NCBI GenBank assembly: GCA_023375785.1
Contig: SZWC01000030.1
Coordinates: 376,194 to 440,193, forward strand
DNA: 64,000 nucleotides
From: Penium margaritaceum
Taxonomy: Eukaryota > Streptophyta > Zygnematophyceae > Desmidiales > Peniaceae
Reading direction: 5' to 3'
The notes beneath the pieces are model-generated. The model saw only the letters and a list, made by a program, of their open reading frames with translations. It did no database searches and was not told where the DNA came from. Numbering within the stretch: the stretch's first letter is position 1; each line of letters starts with the position of its first letter. This document shows positions 21,515 through 31,599 of the stretch, in pieces. Position numbers and translations under genes: made by a program.

Positions 21515-23599
21515 ACACATTCAGTCCAGACCCTCAGTCCATGCATTGAGTGACTGGAATGAGGCACAACAAGGGTTGCAAAAATTGAGAACAATGCACG
21601 GAGCTAAGATGCACCTGCCACTGGTGCATCTTAGCAAGGATGACCATGAAGAAAGGGATGACCAGGGACAATGTCGGGTACTGTTGCGCACTGATGTCCT
21701 CCGTGAAGCCTTTGAAAGGCTTGAGGATGGCCGTTATCAAGCCAAGCAGCTCCCAGCCGTTGCCGCTTGGCTTGAGGTGCAGTGCCTTCACCGTCAGCTA
21801 GGGCTCCAGCACGCTATTGATGTGCACCACCCTGGTGCACATATCCAGCGTGCTGTTCCACCGGGTGGGTGTGTCCACATGAAGCTGCAGGTACTGTACA
21901 CCGGCGGCAGCACATGCTGCATCCAGCGACGCCTCCCTCTTGGCCGAACGATTCACAAAGCTGCAGATGTCCCGCGCTGTTCGCAGCTGCTCCTGCAAGG
22001 CGGTCTTGTCAAGCATATCCTGAACAGCCAGGTTCATTGCATGGCCCATGCAGCGGATGTGGCCAGGCTTCTCAAACTTGTCATTCTGGAGAACAAGAAA
22101 GTTGTCGACCATTGAGTCATTCACCGAGTCATTGTCCACTGTTAGGAAAAACATCTTCTCCAACAACCCCCACTGCCGCATTGCTTCCGCAAACACCTTC
22201 AAAACATTCTCAGTAGTGCCACTGTCTGTAAGAGCAGGGAAGGCAATGGCAATGCTCTCCATCTGCCAGTTGGTGATCCAATGTGTTGTGACACCAAGAA
22301 ACTTGACGTTGGCATCAGATTGCCAACCGTCAGTGGTGAACGACACCTGGCTTTCCACTTCTACAAGGATCTTCATGAGGCGCTTGCGTAATGCTGCAGC
22401 ACCAAGGCAAATGAGGCGGGCGAGGGTCATACGGCCGGGCACATATGCAAGGGGATTGTAGTGCAGAAAGGCACGACGCAGCCAGACAGACTCCATGGAC
22501 AGGAACGAAACGTTCTTTTCCACGACATGCTTCCACAGCAGGCTGAGAAAGTAGCGCTTGTTGAACACGATGCCAACACCCGCACAAGACCTGGCGACGA
22601 CCGAGTTGGAGCCGTCCACGAGGCTGGCAGTCGTCATGGCGGCCTCGGTTGCATGCCTCAGGTTCTCTGCCGCTTCTTGCGTTTTCAAATCCTTCCACCT
22701 CGCATGGTGAGCCAAGCGGAGATGCTTCCACATCCCACTGGTGTTGCTCTGGTTCCGCTTGAAGGTGCCCTTCAAGCCCTTCCTTTTCGGGCACAGCTGG
22801 CACGCGGCTCTCAACTCCCCCTGAATCTCCATGACCGTGAAAATTTTCCAAACCAGGCTCGACCGCTTGTTACGGCCATCGACCTGCTGAGGCGTGGCTT
22901 CTTTTGGTGCAGGGGTACTCGCGCCACCGCCTGCTGCTGGGGTTGATGGGGACATGAGAAGTTGAAGGCGAGATGTCTCGGAGGCACCCACAGCCGCTGG
23001 ACATGGTTCATTAGCCATCTCATCGAGCACTTGCTGCGAGCAAGTGCTCGGCCGAAATGACAGAGTCGGGAACGAAACTGACAGTCGGACCCCGTGACTC
23101 GGTGAAGTGACGTTGCCCGCCCGCGAGCAACTCAGTGGCGTGTGCCTTGCCAACGAGCGGGGGGGGTGTCCCGTCTGTCCCCGTTCGATTCGGCGAGGCA
23201 ACTCGCCTTGTCGACTTGCCTCGGGCGAGTGATTCTGACGTGGAAAGGGAGGCCGGTTTGCGATGTAAACTTGTAAGTCCACCGATTATTCGCCTCTAGC
23301 ACGTGCATGCCACATGCAACACATGCTTCAGCACATTCTTGATGCGCATGATCGACGTGACCTGCTCAATCCTCAGGATATCGAGCAATACCGGCCACTT
23401 GGCAGATTGGTGTGCGCTGGCAGCACCATACCTGCCAATCAACGGACGCCGGAAATGCGGGTACTCCACTCACCCACCCATTATGCTGCATGGACACATG
23501 TTGCACATTGGGAGGGGGGGCATGCACCTGGACTAGAGTTCGGATCACAACAACCGGATTCGAACCTCCACCTTCACTGATTCCCCCCCCCACTCAACA

Positions 23600-23718
23600 A
23601 ACATACCGTCTCGCGATTCCGACCGATTATGGAGCATCAGATCGGAATCGCGATTCTCGTACAGGAGTCGGAATCGCGATTCCTGCATTCGATTCTTGTA
23701 TTATGGTATGCACCCTTA
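23600..23718. repeat. hAT subterminal palindromes and right terminal repeat
   Basis: Contains GGAATCGCGATTC at 23644-23656, GGAATCGCGATTCC at 23670-23683 and TCGCGATTCC at 23611-23620, then the terminal TGCACCCTTA at 23709-23718. It mirrors the left-end cluster. Confidence 0.8.
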
Positions 23719-24430
23719 CTTGGAGCAGCGAGCATGTGTGATTGGAAGGGCATCACTTGTACTGAAGAATCGTTATTCAATCACTCAAAATGATGGAGTA
23801 CATATAGAGCTAGAGCTTGGGCAAGTCAGCCCTCTCACAAGCTACACCACTTAGCCATGGAGGCTAAGGCTCACACACTAGAGTCCATAATCTCACACAA
23901 GGGAGGAAATCAGCCTAGCAATCAGGCTGACCACTCACACACGACCTAGAGAGCTAGAGAATGCTCTCATGGCACACTCCTAGTGGTCACATAACCCACA
24001 AACCCATGGAGAATTGCCATGTGTCCATGGCTAGCACACAAGGATCTCACCTCACCTAAAAAGTAAGGAGAGGTACCTTTATCCTAGTCAGCACACTCTG
24101 ACAAGGCAATCCTAAGACCAAGGACCTTTTTGGATATTTCCCCCATCAGGTCTTGACCCTGGACCTCTTGCCTTTTTCTTTTCTCAGGCTAAGGCATCAA
24201 GCCATCGCCCATGGTCACCCGGATATGGACGGTCGATGACCCCGGAAACTACAATAATTCATATCTCCCAATCCGACTGTTGGATCGGCCTCAAACTTGG
24301 ACCGTAGACATTTTGCCACCTGATCTTTCTAGTGGTGAAGTCGGATTGACGATCGGAGCAGGCATCTGGTACTTTCCTGGAACTTGCTCCTGTGGACCTG
24401 AAACTCAGCCAGATGGCTCCTTTCCCAACA
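23719..24430 (-). repeat. 5' LTR of copia C, second piece
   Basis: Begins with the duplicated CTTGGAGC made by the hAT insertion and continues the family 1 LTR to TTTCCCAACA at 24430. The adjoining AATAA (24431-24435) is the duplication made by copia C in copia B. Confidence 0.92.
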
Positions 24431-26448
24431 AATAAGGTCATCCGTAGCAAAGACGTGGAGTTCCAGAAATGATCTGTGAGTAAGGGAGAGCATCTCAAAC
24501 TTGAGAACGCTCCAAAATAGGGGGAGTGGCTCAATCTCCTTAAAGAGGGAGACAGAGCACCAGCACAATGGCGTGGTATATGTTATATAGCAGGGAGAGG
24601 AGCTCATGAAGATGATTCGTAGAAATCAGACTCTGATTCCGGCGTACCAAATCCTCCGAAACAAGAGGAGGATGCCTCTTCCATCATAAACGATGAACTA
24701 GACCTCCAGCCTCCACGTCAACAATACCAGCCGGTACATTGAAAGAGGATTTCATGCCTCAAAGTACCTCCACAGCATTACGACGCAGATGGGGATCAAT
24801 GGAAAGGCTTCAACTATTCATTCTTGGTTCAAGAGGAGCCAACATCTGTCGTAGAGGCATTCATTTGGCTTGAGAAAGCAGAGTGGGACAAAGCAATTTG
24901 CGGTGAACTCGGCTCCATCGACGGGAATGTGACATGGGTGCTGGTGGACAAACCTGCCTGGGCTCACGTTGAGGGGTCAAAGTAGGTGCTGAACGTAAAA
25001 AGGAAACAAGATGGCAAGATAGACAATAACAAGGCATGAGTTGTAGCAATTGGGTTCCCCAAACAACATGGCGCAGAATACGATGAGACCTTTGCTGTAG
25101 TTGTGACGTTTGCCTCCATCCTGTCAATGCTCACCATTGGTGCTGCAGAGACCATGGCGGTCCACCAGATGGATGTCAAAACAACCTTCATTTATTGCAA
25201 ACTTGACAAGGAGGCATTGATGGAGGTTCTGGAGGCGGTTGATACCCCTCATGGCAAGGTGTGCATATTGGTCAAGGCACTCTATGAGCTAAAACAAGAC
25301 CAAGACTTTTGTACGAGGAGATGGACATGTACATGGCCAAAAAGTCCTTTATGCATTCTGACAACGACCCTACAATGCACGTGCATGAGAGTGGCAAATG
25401 GACTATGTTGGTCGCCTTGTATGTTCATTGCCTGATTCTATGCTCTTCTTTAATGTAGCTGCTAGACGATCTCAAGGGACAGCAGAGTAGCACATTTGAG
25501 ATGAAGGATATAGGCCCTCTTGACTTCTATCTTAGAATTTCCATCAAGCGCAACAGAGAAAAAAGGTTTTATGAGCCTGAACGAGGCAAAATGCATTGAC
25601 TCCATCCTCAAACGATATGACATCGTAGATTGCAAGCCTGCCAGCGCTCCAAAGAGCTCAGAGTGCAAACTCTCAACCTCCATGTCCCCATCCAACAAAG
25701 CAGAGAAAATTGACATGCTAAGCATCCCGTATCGTTCTGCAATGGGAAGTCTAATGTATACCATGGTCGCCACCCAAATAGAAATAGCCCATGCTATGAG
25801 GGAGGTGATCCGGTTTGTGGCCAATCGTGGTCTATTTCATTGGCAGGCTGTGAATGGCATCATGCGCTACTTTTAGGGGACGCGGTACATGGGGCTCTAG
25901 TTTGGAGGTATCGCTGGATCCACATCACTATGTCTCATGTGCTACACTGCTGCTGATTACGGAAGGAATATCAATGACAGAAAATCTACCTCTAGCTTTG
26001 TGTGTATGTTGAATGGAGGTGTAGTCGGTTGGGTAAGTCGCAAGCAGGAATGTATTTCTCTGTGAATAGCTGAAGCTCAGTTCATCGCCTTGGCTGATGT
26101 GTGTCAAGAAATGTCATAGTTACAAAGCTTGCTATCTAGGATGAAGGCACCACGGGAAACGGTGACCGTCATCAACATTGACAACATCAGCGCCATTGAC
26201 ATGTCAAAGAACCCCGTCCTGTCCAGGCACACAAAGCACATCGAGATCCGCTACCACTACGCTCGATACTCGGTCCACAAGTAGACAATGGACCTCAAGT
26301 ATGTTGGTACCAGGCTGAAATGGGCTGACATGCTTACAAAACCACTGGACGGGGATATTCACCAGGAGAGTACGCAATGCATCCGCATGGTCAACACAAG
26401 TGATGACGAATCATCATGGCCACTCGCGCAAGGTGCAAGGGAGAGATT
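24431..26448 (+). mobile_element. Ty1/copia fossil B (family 2), 3' coding portion
   Basis: Resumes copia B after the copia C insertion, with the integrase-RT linker, RT and RNase H in order, ending in the purine-rich AAGGTGCAAGGGAGAGA before the LTR. The same family appears again as copia D. Confidence 0.85.
24840..26440 (+). pseudogene. RT and RNase H remnant of copia B
   Basis: The RT N-terminus is near 24870-24980 (KAEWDKAICGELGSIDGN). MAVHQMDVKTTFIYCKLDKE is near 25157, a connection-type region lies at 25520-25870 (PYRSAMGSLMYTMVATQIEI), and RNase H lies between 25900 and 26400 (KNPVLSRHTKHIEIRYHY and GADMLTKPL-like words). The copy is broken at many points. Confidence 0.8.
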
Positions 26449-27101
26449 TGTTAATTGTTTTTGCCCCTTCTTCAGTGTTGTAGGACAGATCAGGAATGCT
26501 TTGCTTCTTGTGGAGGTATGACCCTGATATCCGTTGTAGTGTGAATCAACTGTATTGTGTTTCTTGTGAGATGTAACATGTGAGTACACCACGTGGGTGA
26601 GTGGTTTCCTTGGCCATTTTGTTGATTTGGCCAAGTAAGAGGTCATGAATTCGATCTTGGCTCCATGCACATCTTGTTTACTATGGAAGCTTCTAGGAAA
26701 GCAATTCCACAGCTTCTTGAACGCTACATGGTTGGTCTGTCACATTGACAGTAGGATGCTTATGTGTCAAACCCACTCTACAAGCCAATTCCTTATGTGG
26801 CTTGTTCAGGCCAGTTCCCAAGAATGTGCTATTGAGTTATAGGACTGGAAAGACAGCTATAAAAGGACTTGTCTTGCATGCTGAACAATCAGCCCTTGCT
26901 TGATACTCTCTTACGCCTTGACAACTTCAGCTCTTCTTCAGGTGTAATGCTAAGACGTTAGTACTCTTGAGGATAAAGTGTATGCCTGATTAAGTTTGGG
27001 GTATATGACACATGTCAACAAAGGAAGAAGGCCTAAAAACCTCTGTCAACTTTTCAGTTTTACTGCTTCTCTACCAGAGGTGGTTAGGTTAGTAGCCAAC
27101 T
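26449..27101 (+). repeat. 3' LTR of copia B (family 2)
   Basis: About 653 bp, from TGTTAATTGTTTTTGCC to GTAGCCAACT. It is alignable over its length to 46645-47296 (652 bp). It holds a TATA box (CTATAAAAGG, about 26858). It also has a tRNA-like stretch at about 26590-26665, with an A-box-like GGTGAGTGGTT, an 8-bp hairpin CTTGGCCA/TGGCCAAG and a B-box-like AATTCGATC. The right border is set by comparison of copies and may be off by a few bases. Confidence 0.75.
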
Positions 27102-27242
27102 AAGAGGAGGGCAGAGGGCCAATTTCAGATGTTGATAACTGTTGATGAGGAGAGAGGATGATTGAGACAGATGGAAGGCAACGTAATGATATTTCTAGAG
27201 TGATCGCAGGGGCAAAACCTCGTGTGCAGCAAAAGTTTTTGG
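27102..27242. other. Short spacer before copia F
   Basis: No gene. TTTGG at 27238-27242 is the left target-site duplication of copia F. The word GGGGCAAAACCTCGTGTGC (about 27210) recurs in altered form at about 34045 and 34393, on the other side of copia F. Confidence 0.6.
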
Positions 27243-27980
27243 TGTTGGATCTGGAGGAGAGAGGGAGCCATGGAGCAGCAAGCATGTGTGATTGGAAGGG
27301 CGTCTCTTGTGCTGAAGAATGGTTGTTCAATCACTCAAAATGATGGAGTACATATAGAGCTAGAGCTTGGGCAAGTCAGCCCTCTCACAAACCACACCAC
27401 TTAGCCATGGAGGCTAAGGCTCACACACTAGAGTCCATAATCTCACACAAGAGAGGAAATCAGCCTAGCAGTCAGGCTAACCACTCACACACGACCTACA
27501 GAGCTAGAGAATGCTCTCATGGCACACTCCTAGTGGTCACATAACCCACAAACCCATGGAGAATCGCCATGTGTCCATGGCTAGCACAGAAGGATCCCAC
27601 CTCACCTAAAAAGCAAGGAGAGGTACCTTTATCCTAGTCAGCACACTCTGACAAGGCAATCCTAAGACCAAGGACCCTTTTGGATATTTCTCCCATCAGG
27701 TCTTGACCCTGGACCTCTTGCCTTTTTCTTTTCTCAGGCTAAGGCATGGAGCCATCACCCATGTCCACCCAGACATCGACGGTCCATGACCCCCGAAACT
27801 TCGAAAACTCATATCTCCCAATCCGATCGTTGGATCGGCCTCAAACTTGGACCGTAGACATTTTGCCACCTGATCTTTCCAATGGTGAAGTCGGATTGGC
27901 AATCGGAGCAGGCATCTGGTACTTTCCTGGAACTTGCTCCTGTGGACCTGAAACTGAGCCGGATGGCTCCTTTCCCAACA
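27243..27980 (-). repeat. 3' LTR of copia F
   Basis: 738 bp, plus-strand TGTTGGATCTGGAGG...CCCAACA, followed by ATCTCCCACTTTGCC (reverse polypurine tract). Confidence 0.94.
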
Positions 27981-27999
27981 ATCTCCCACTTTGCCGCAT

Positions 28000-29883
28000 T
28001 CAGAGTGGGCTGAGTCCACATGCCTTCATGCAGAACTGCTGCTTCTCACGGGTCACTGGCTTGGTGCAGAAATCAGCGACCTGCTTGCTGGTTGGAGTGA
28101 ACTCCAGCTTGATAGCACCCTCCAGCACCATGTGCCTGATGAAATGATATGCGATGTCAATGTGCTTGGTGCGTGCATGGTGCTCAGGATTCTTGGCGAG
28201 TGCGATTGCGCTCTGGTTGTCGACGCGCACAGGAACTGGAACTGCTGCACTCCCACTCATCTATGCCATGAGACGTTGGAGCCAAACTGCTTCCTTGGCT
28301 CCAAAGCTGAGAGATACGTACTCANCTTCTGTACTCGAGGTGGCCACGACCACCTGCCGCTTGCTGCACCAGCTGATGGCTCCACCATTCATGAGGAACA
28401 CATGTCCAGAGATGGACTCGCGGTCCTCAGGGTTTGAAGCCCAATCTGCGTCTGTGTAGCCGATGATGCTGTTGTCATTGCCGTTGTAGGTGATGCCGAT
28501 GTTGATGGTTCCAGCAAGGTAGCGAAAGATACGCTTCACTGCCTTCTGGTGCTCCGGTCCGGGATTAGCCATGAGCTGGCTCACAGCGCTCACAGCCTGT
28601 GCGAGGTCCGGCCTGGTTGCCACCATCAGGTACATGAGACTGCCGACGACGCTGTGGTACTTCTGCCGCTCAGCTGCATTTTCTTCTCCATTGAAGCTCA
28701 CGAGGTACTGCCGCGTCTCCAGCGGCGTGCCGATGGGTTTTGCCTCTGCCATGCCGAACCGCTGCAAAACATCCTTGATGTAGCGGCTCTGCTGCAGTGA
28801 GAGAGAGTGTGACTTGCGGTCACGCATGATCTGGATACCGAGGAAGTATGATGCCTCCCCGAGATCAGACATCTGGAAGCGCTCTTGCATGGCTTCCTTG
28901 AACTCCTGCAGTGCAGACATGCTGTTGGAAAGGAGGAGCATGTCATCCACATAGACAATGATGATGAGGATCTCATGCTCATGCTGCCAGCGATACACGC
29001 TGTAGTCACACTCGCTCCGCTCAAACCCCATGCACTGCAACGCCGCATCCAACTTCTGGTTCCAAGCACGCGACGCTTGCTTGAGGTCGTACAACGACTT
29101 CTGCAGCTTGCAGACCAGGTGCTCCTGGCCATCCATGACAAACCCCTCTGGCTGCTCCATGTAGATCTCCTCCTCCAAGTCACCATTCAAGAATGCCGTC
29201 TTGACATCCATGTGGTGAACCTCGAAGTCCTCAGCTGCTGCATAAGAGAGGAGCGTGCGCACAGAGGCAAACTTTGCAACGGGGGAAAAAGTTTCTGTGT
29301 AGTCGATGCCCTCCTGCTTCGAGTAGCCCTTGGCGACCAGCCTCGCCTTGTACATTTCCAGGTTACCATCTGCTCCCTGCTTCTTCTTGAAGACCCACTT
29401 GCACTTGATCACTTTACGTCCAGGTGGACGCTCAGTCAGCTCCCACGTGCCGTTGTCCAGCTGCGACTGTATCTCTTGCTGTATGGCTTGCGCCCAATCT
29501 GTTGCATCCGGTGCAGCCATGGCCTCCTTGTATGACGTTGGCTCATCTGAATCTGCTGCAACTGCAACGTTCATCTGTTCTGGTTTCTGCAGCATCCAGA
29601 AATGGCCGCGCTCACCAGGCTTGTAACGCACCCTAAGAGGGTACCTCCGACCTGGAGCTGGAGCGTTAGCAGGCGGCTGACGCGGTGCGGCTGGCACAAC
29701 TGCTTCTGCTGGTGGTGCTACATCTCCCTCCTCTGCTTCTGCCGATGAAGCTGCTGTATCTGCTGCATCAGACATGGGAGAGTAGAGTGATTCTCCCACT
29801 GTCACAGTAGAGGAAGGATCGGGAGAAACTGGGTCAGGAAGAATTTCTNTTGTATGATGTTGGCTCATCTGAATCTGCTGCAA
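28000..29883 (-). pseudogene. RT and RNase H of copia F
   Basis: A long frame with the integrase-RT linker (SSTVTVGESLYSPMSD), the RT N-terminal part ([20 protein letters not shown] and [20 protein letters not shown]), the YVDD active-site motif (IIIVYVDDMLLLSN, about 28930-28970), a connection region (SVVGSLMYLMVATRPDLAQA) and RNase H (GYTDADWASNPEDRESISGH and EHHARTKHIDIAYHFIRH), ending with FCMKACGLSPL at 28000. RT copies the element RNA to DNA and RNase H removes the RNA strand. The region contains a single N at 28325. Confidence 0.88.
29849..29849. other. Assembly seam (single N) between near-identical copies
   Basis: 29528-29848 and 29850-30170 are direct copies of the same 321 bp with about four differences, joined by one N. 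The differences suggest two alleles or two element copies abutted by the assembler, not a biological tandem duplication. Confidence 0.85.
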
Positions 29884-31599
29884 CTGCGACGTTCATCTGT
29901 TCTGGTTTCTGCAGCATCCAGAAATGGCCGCGCTCACCAGGCTTGTAACGCACCCTAAGAGGGTACCTCCGACCTGGAGCTGGAGCGTTAGCAGGCGGCT
30001 GACGCGGTGCGGCTGGCACAACTGCTTCTGCTGGTGGTGCTACATCTCCCTCCTCTGCTTCTGCCGATGAGGCTGCTGTATCTGCAACATCAGACATGGG
30101 AGAGTAGAGTGATTCTCCCACTGTCACAGTAGAGGAAGGATCGGGAGAAACTGGGTCAGGAAGAATTTCTACTCCCACTGTCTCGTCAGCTGCTGGTTCT
30201 GCTGCCTCTTCACACACGATGTTGGTGCCGATGACGTTGCTCTCGTTGAAGACGACATCCCTGGAGATGATGACGTGGCCTGTATCCCTCTTGTAGAGGC
30301 GATATGCCTTGCTTGCCACGTCGTAGCCAATCATCAGCATGTGCGCACTCTTCGCGTCCCACTTTTGCCGCTTCTCCTTTGGCACGTGCATGTGCGCTTA
30401 GCTAGATGACCTACGCTTGGCTTCTTGCCGAACCACGCCTCGTACGGCGTCATCTGCTCCAGCGCCTTAGTTGGACTGCGGTTCTTGATGTAGACCGCAG
30501 TGCTCACGACTTCAGCCCAGAAGTCGTAGGTCAGCTGAGCCGCGTGCAGCATGGAGCGTGCAGACTCCACAATGGTACGGTTGGCGCGTTCTGCTACACC
30601 GTTCTGCTGCGGCGAGTACGGCGCGGTATGCTGCGCCTTGATGCCAGCTGCTGCGAGGTAGTCCTGGAACTCCTTGCTTAAGTATTCTCCACCGCGATTG
30701 CTGCGCAGCGCCTTGATCTTCTTGCCGGTCTGGTTCTCCACCATGGCCTTGAACTCCTTGAACCTGTGAAAGCACTGGTCCTTGGAGGAAAGGAAGTACA
30801 CAGCAGTGTAACGGCTGAAATCATCAATGAAGGTGAGAAAATACCTAGAGCCTCCAAAGCTCTGGGTCTGCATCGGTCCGCACAAGTTCGTGTGGACCAG
30901 CTCCAACACCCCTTTTACACGCTCCCCTGCTCCAGAGAACGCCTCGCGGTGCTGCTTCCCCTCCAAACAGCCAATGCCTAACTGCTGCTCAAAGTTAGAG
31001 ATGGTAGGTAGGTCACGCACCATCGGCTTTGCTTGAAGTTGCTGCAAGGCGCGAATGCCGATGTGGCCGTAGCGTGCATGCCAGATCTCGCCATCTGTCG
31101 CCTGCACCAATGCTGCAAGACTCTGCTCACGCGGGATCTTGGTCGCCCCCAGCAGGCGGTACATGTCGCCCTCCTTCACCGACTTGGCCAACTCCTCTCC
31201 TGTTTCCTTGTCGAGGATGTAGCCGTAATCATCGTCAAAAACGACGTGCAGTCCTGTGTTGGTGAGAGAGGACACTGAGAGAAGGTTGAACGCAGCATCA
31301 GGCACATACAGCACGCCATGGAACACTCCCACTTGAATGCCACGCGGGGTCTCCAACCACATCTCCACAATCCCAATCCCCTCAGCATACACCACCCGAT
31401 CATCACCTAAAGCAATCGGATGGGGGGGAATGGAGAGCAGCTGTGTGAACCACTCCTTGTGGTGCGTCAGACTCTTGGTACACCCCGAGTCCTTGTACCA
31501 CGCCAGATCCGCATTTTCCTTTTGCGACATGTCAGACTTCGCCATGAAGAGGCGGTCGCGCACCTCCTTGGCGACGTTCATGTTGCCAAAATGGCGCAC
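29884..31599 (-). pseudogene. Protease and integrase of copia F
   Basis: On the minus strand: MRHFGNMNVAKEVRDRLFMA, then protease WYKDSGCTKSLTHH (about 31480), VVYAEGIGIVEMWLE, pre-integrase HARYGHIGIRALQQLQ, integrase core ELVHTNLCGPMQTQSFGGSR and TFIDDFSRYTAVYFLSSKDQ, then APYSPQQNGVAERANRTIVE and MTPYEAWFGKKPSVGH. The integrase D,D,E-type core is easily followed. The left part, 29850-30170, belongs to the duplicated seam. Confidence 0.88.

Larger units (their letters stand above)
20063..23018 (-). pseudogene. hAT transposase, BED finger type, three exons, TAG-interrupted
   Basis: Exon 1 is 23018-21615, exon 2 is 21394-21278 and exon 3 runs from 21124 to 20327 or 20063. Introns begin with GT, end with CAG, and all junctions are phase 0. 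ATG 23018 (MANEPCPAAVGAS) is preferred over the upstream in-frame ATG at 23282 because the upstream part looks untranslated. Domains in order: a BED zinc finger (CQLCPKR...WKHLRLAHH, about 22690-22840); an RNase H-like catalytic region with SFTTDGWQSD, TVDNDSVNDS, IRCMGHAMNLA and TPTRWNSTLDMC; and the C-terminal hAT dimerisation segment (LATSTQSELMFSLGGRVITD, about 20450-20510). A strongly acidic tail follows to 20063. In-frame TAG codons lie at 21798-21800, 21041-21043 and 20327-20329. No frameshift was seen. It would cut and paste the surrounding hAT element if translated through. Confidence 0.88.
19103..23718 (-). mobile_element. hAT DNA transposon, 4616 bp
   Basis: Bounded by perfect 10-bp terminal inverted repeats (TAAGGGTGCA at 19103-19112, TGCACCCTTA at 23709-23718) with weaker similarity for a few bases inward. 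It is flanked by an exact 8-bp duplication CTTGGAGC (19095-19102 and 23719-23726). Eight-bp duplications and short inverted repeats are the hallmark of the hAT superfamily, and the interior encodes a hAT-type transposase on the minus strand. Subterminal regions at both ends carry repeated GGAATCGCGATTCC palindromes. The element looks structurally complete, but its transposase frame contains in-frame TAG codons. Confidence 0.95.
13556..24430 (-). mobile_element. Ty1/copia fossil C (family 1), contains a hAT transposon
   Basis: A minus-strand family 1 element bounded by an exact AATAA duplication (13551-13555 and 24431-24435). Removing the hAT insertion and its 8-bp duplication leaves about 6.25 kb. 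Along the plus strand the order is 3' LTR, RNase H, RT, integrase, protease, Gag, leader, primer-binding site, 5' LTR. The interior includes two assembly seams (15171 and 18249-18294). The coding region has many breaks. Confidence 0.92.
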
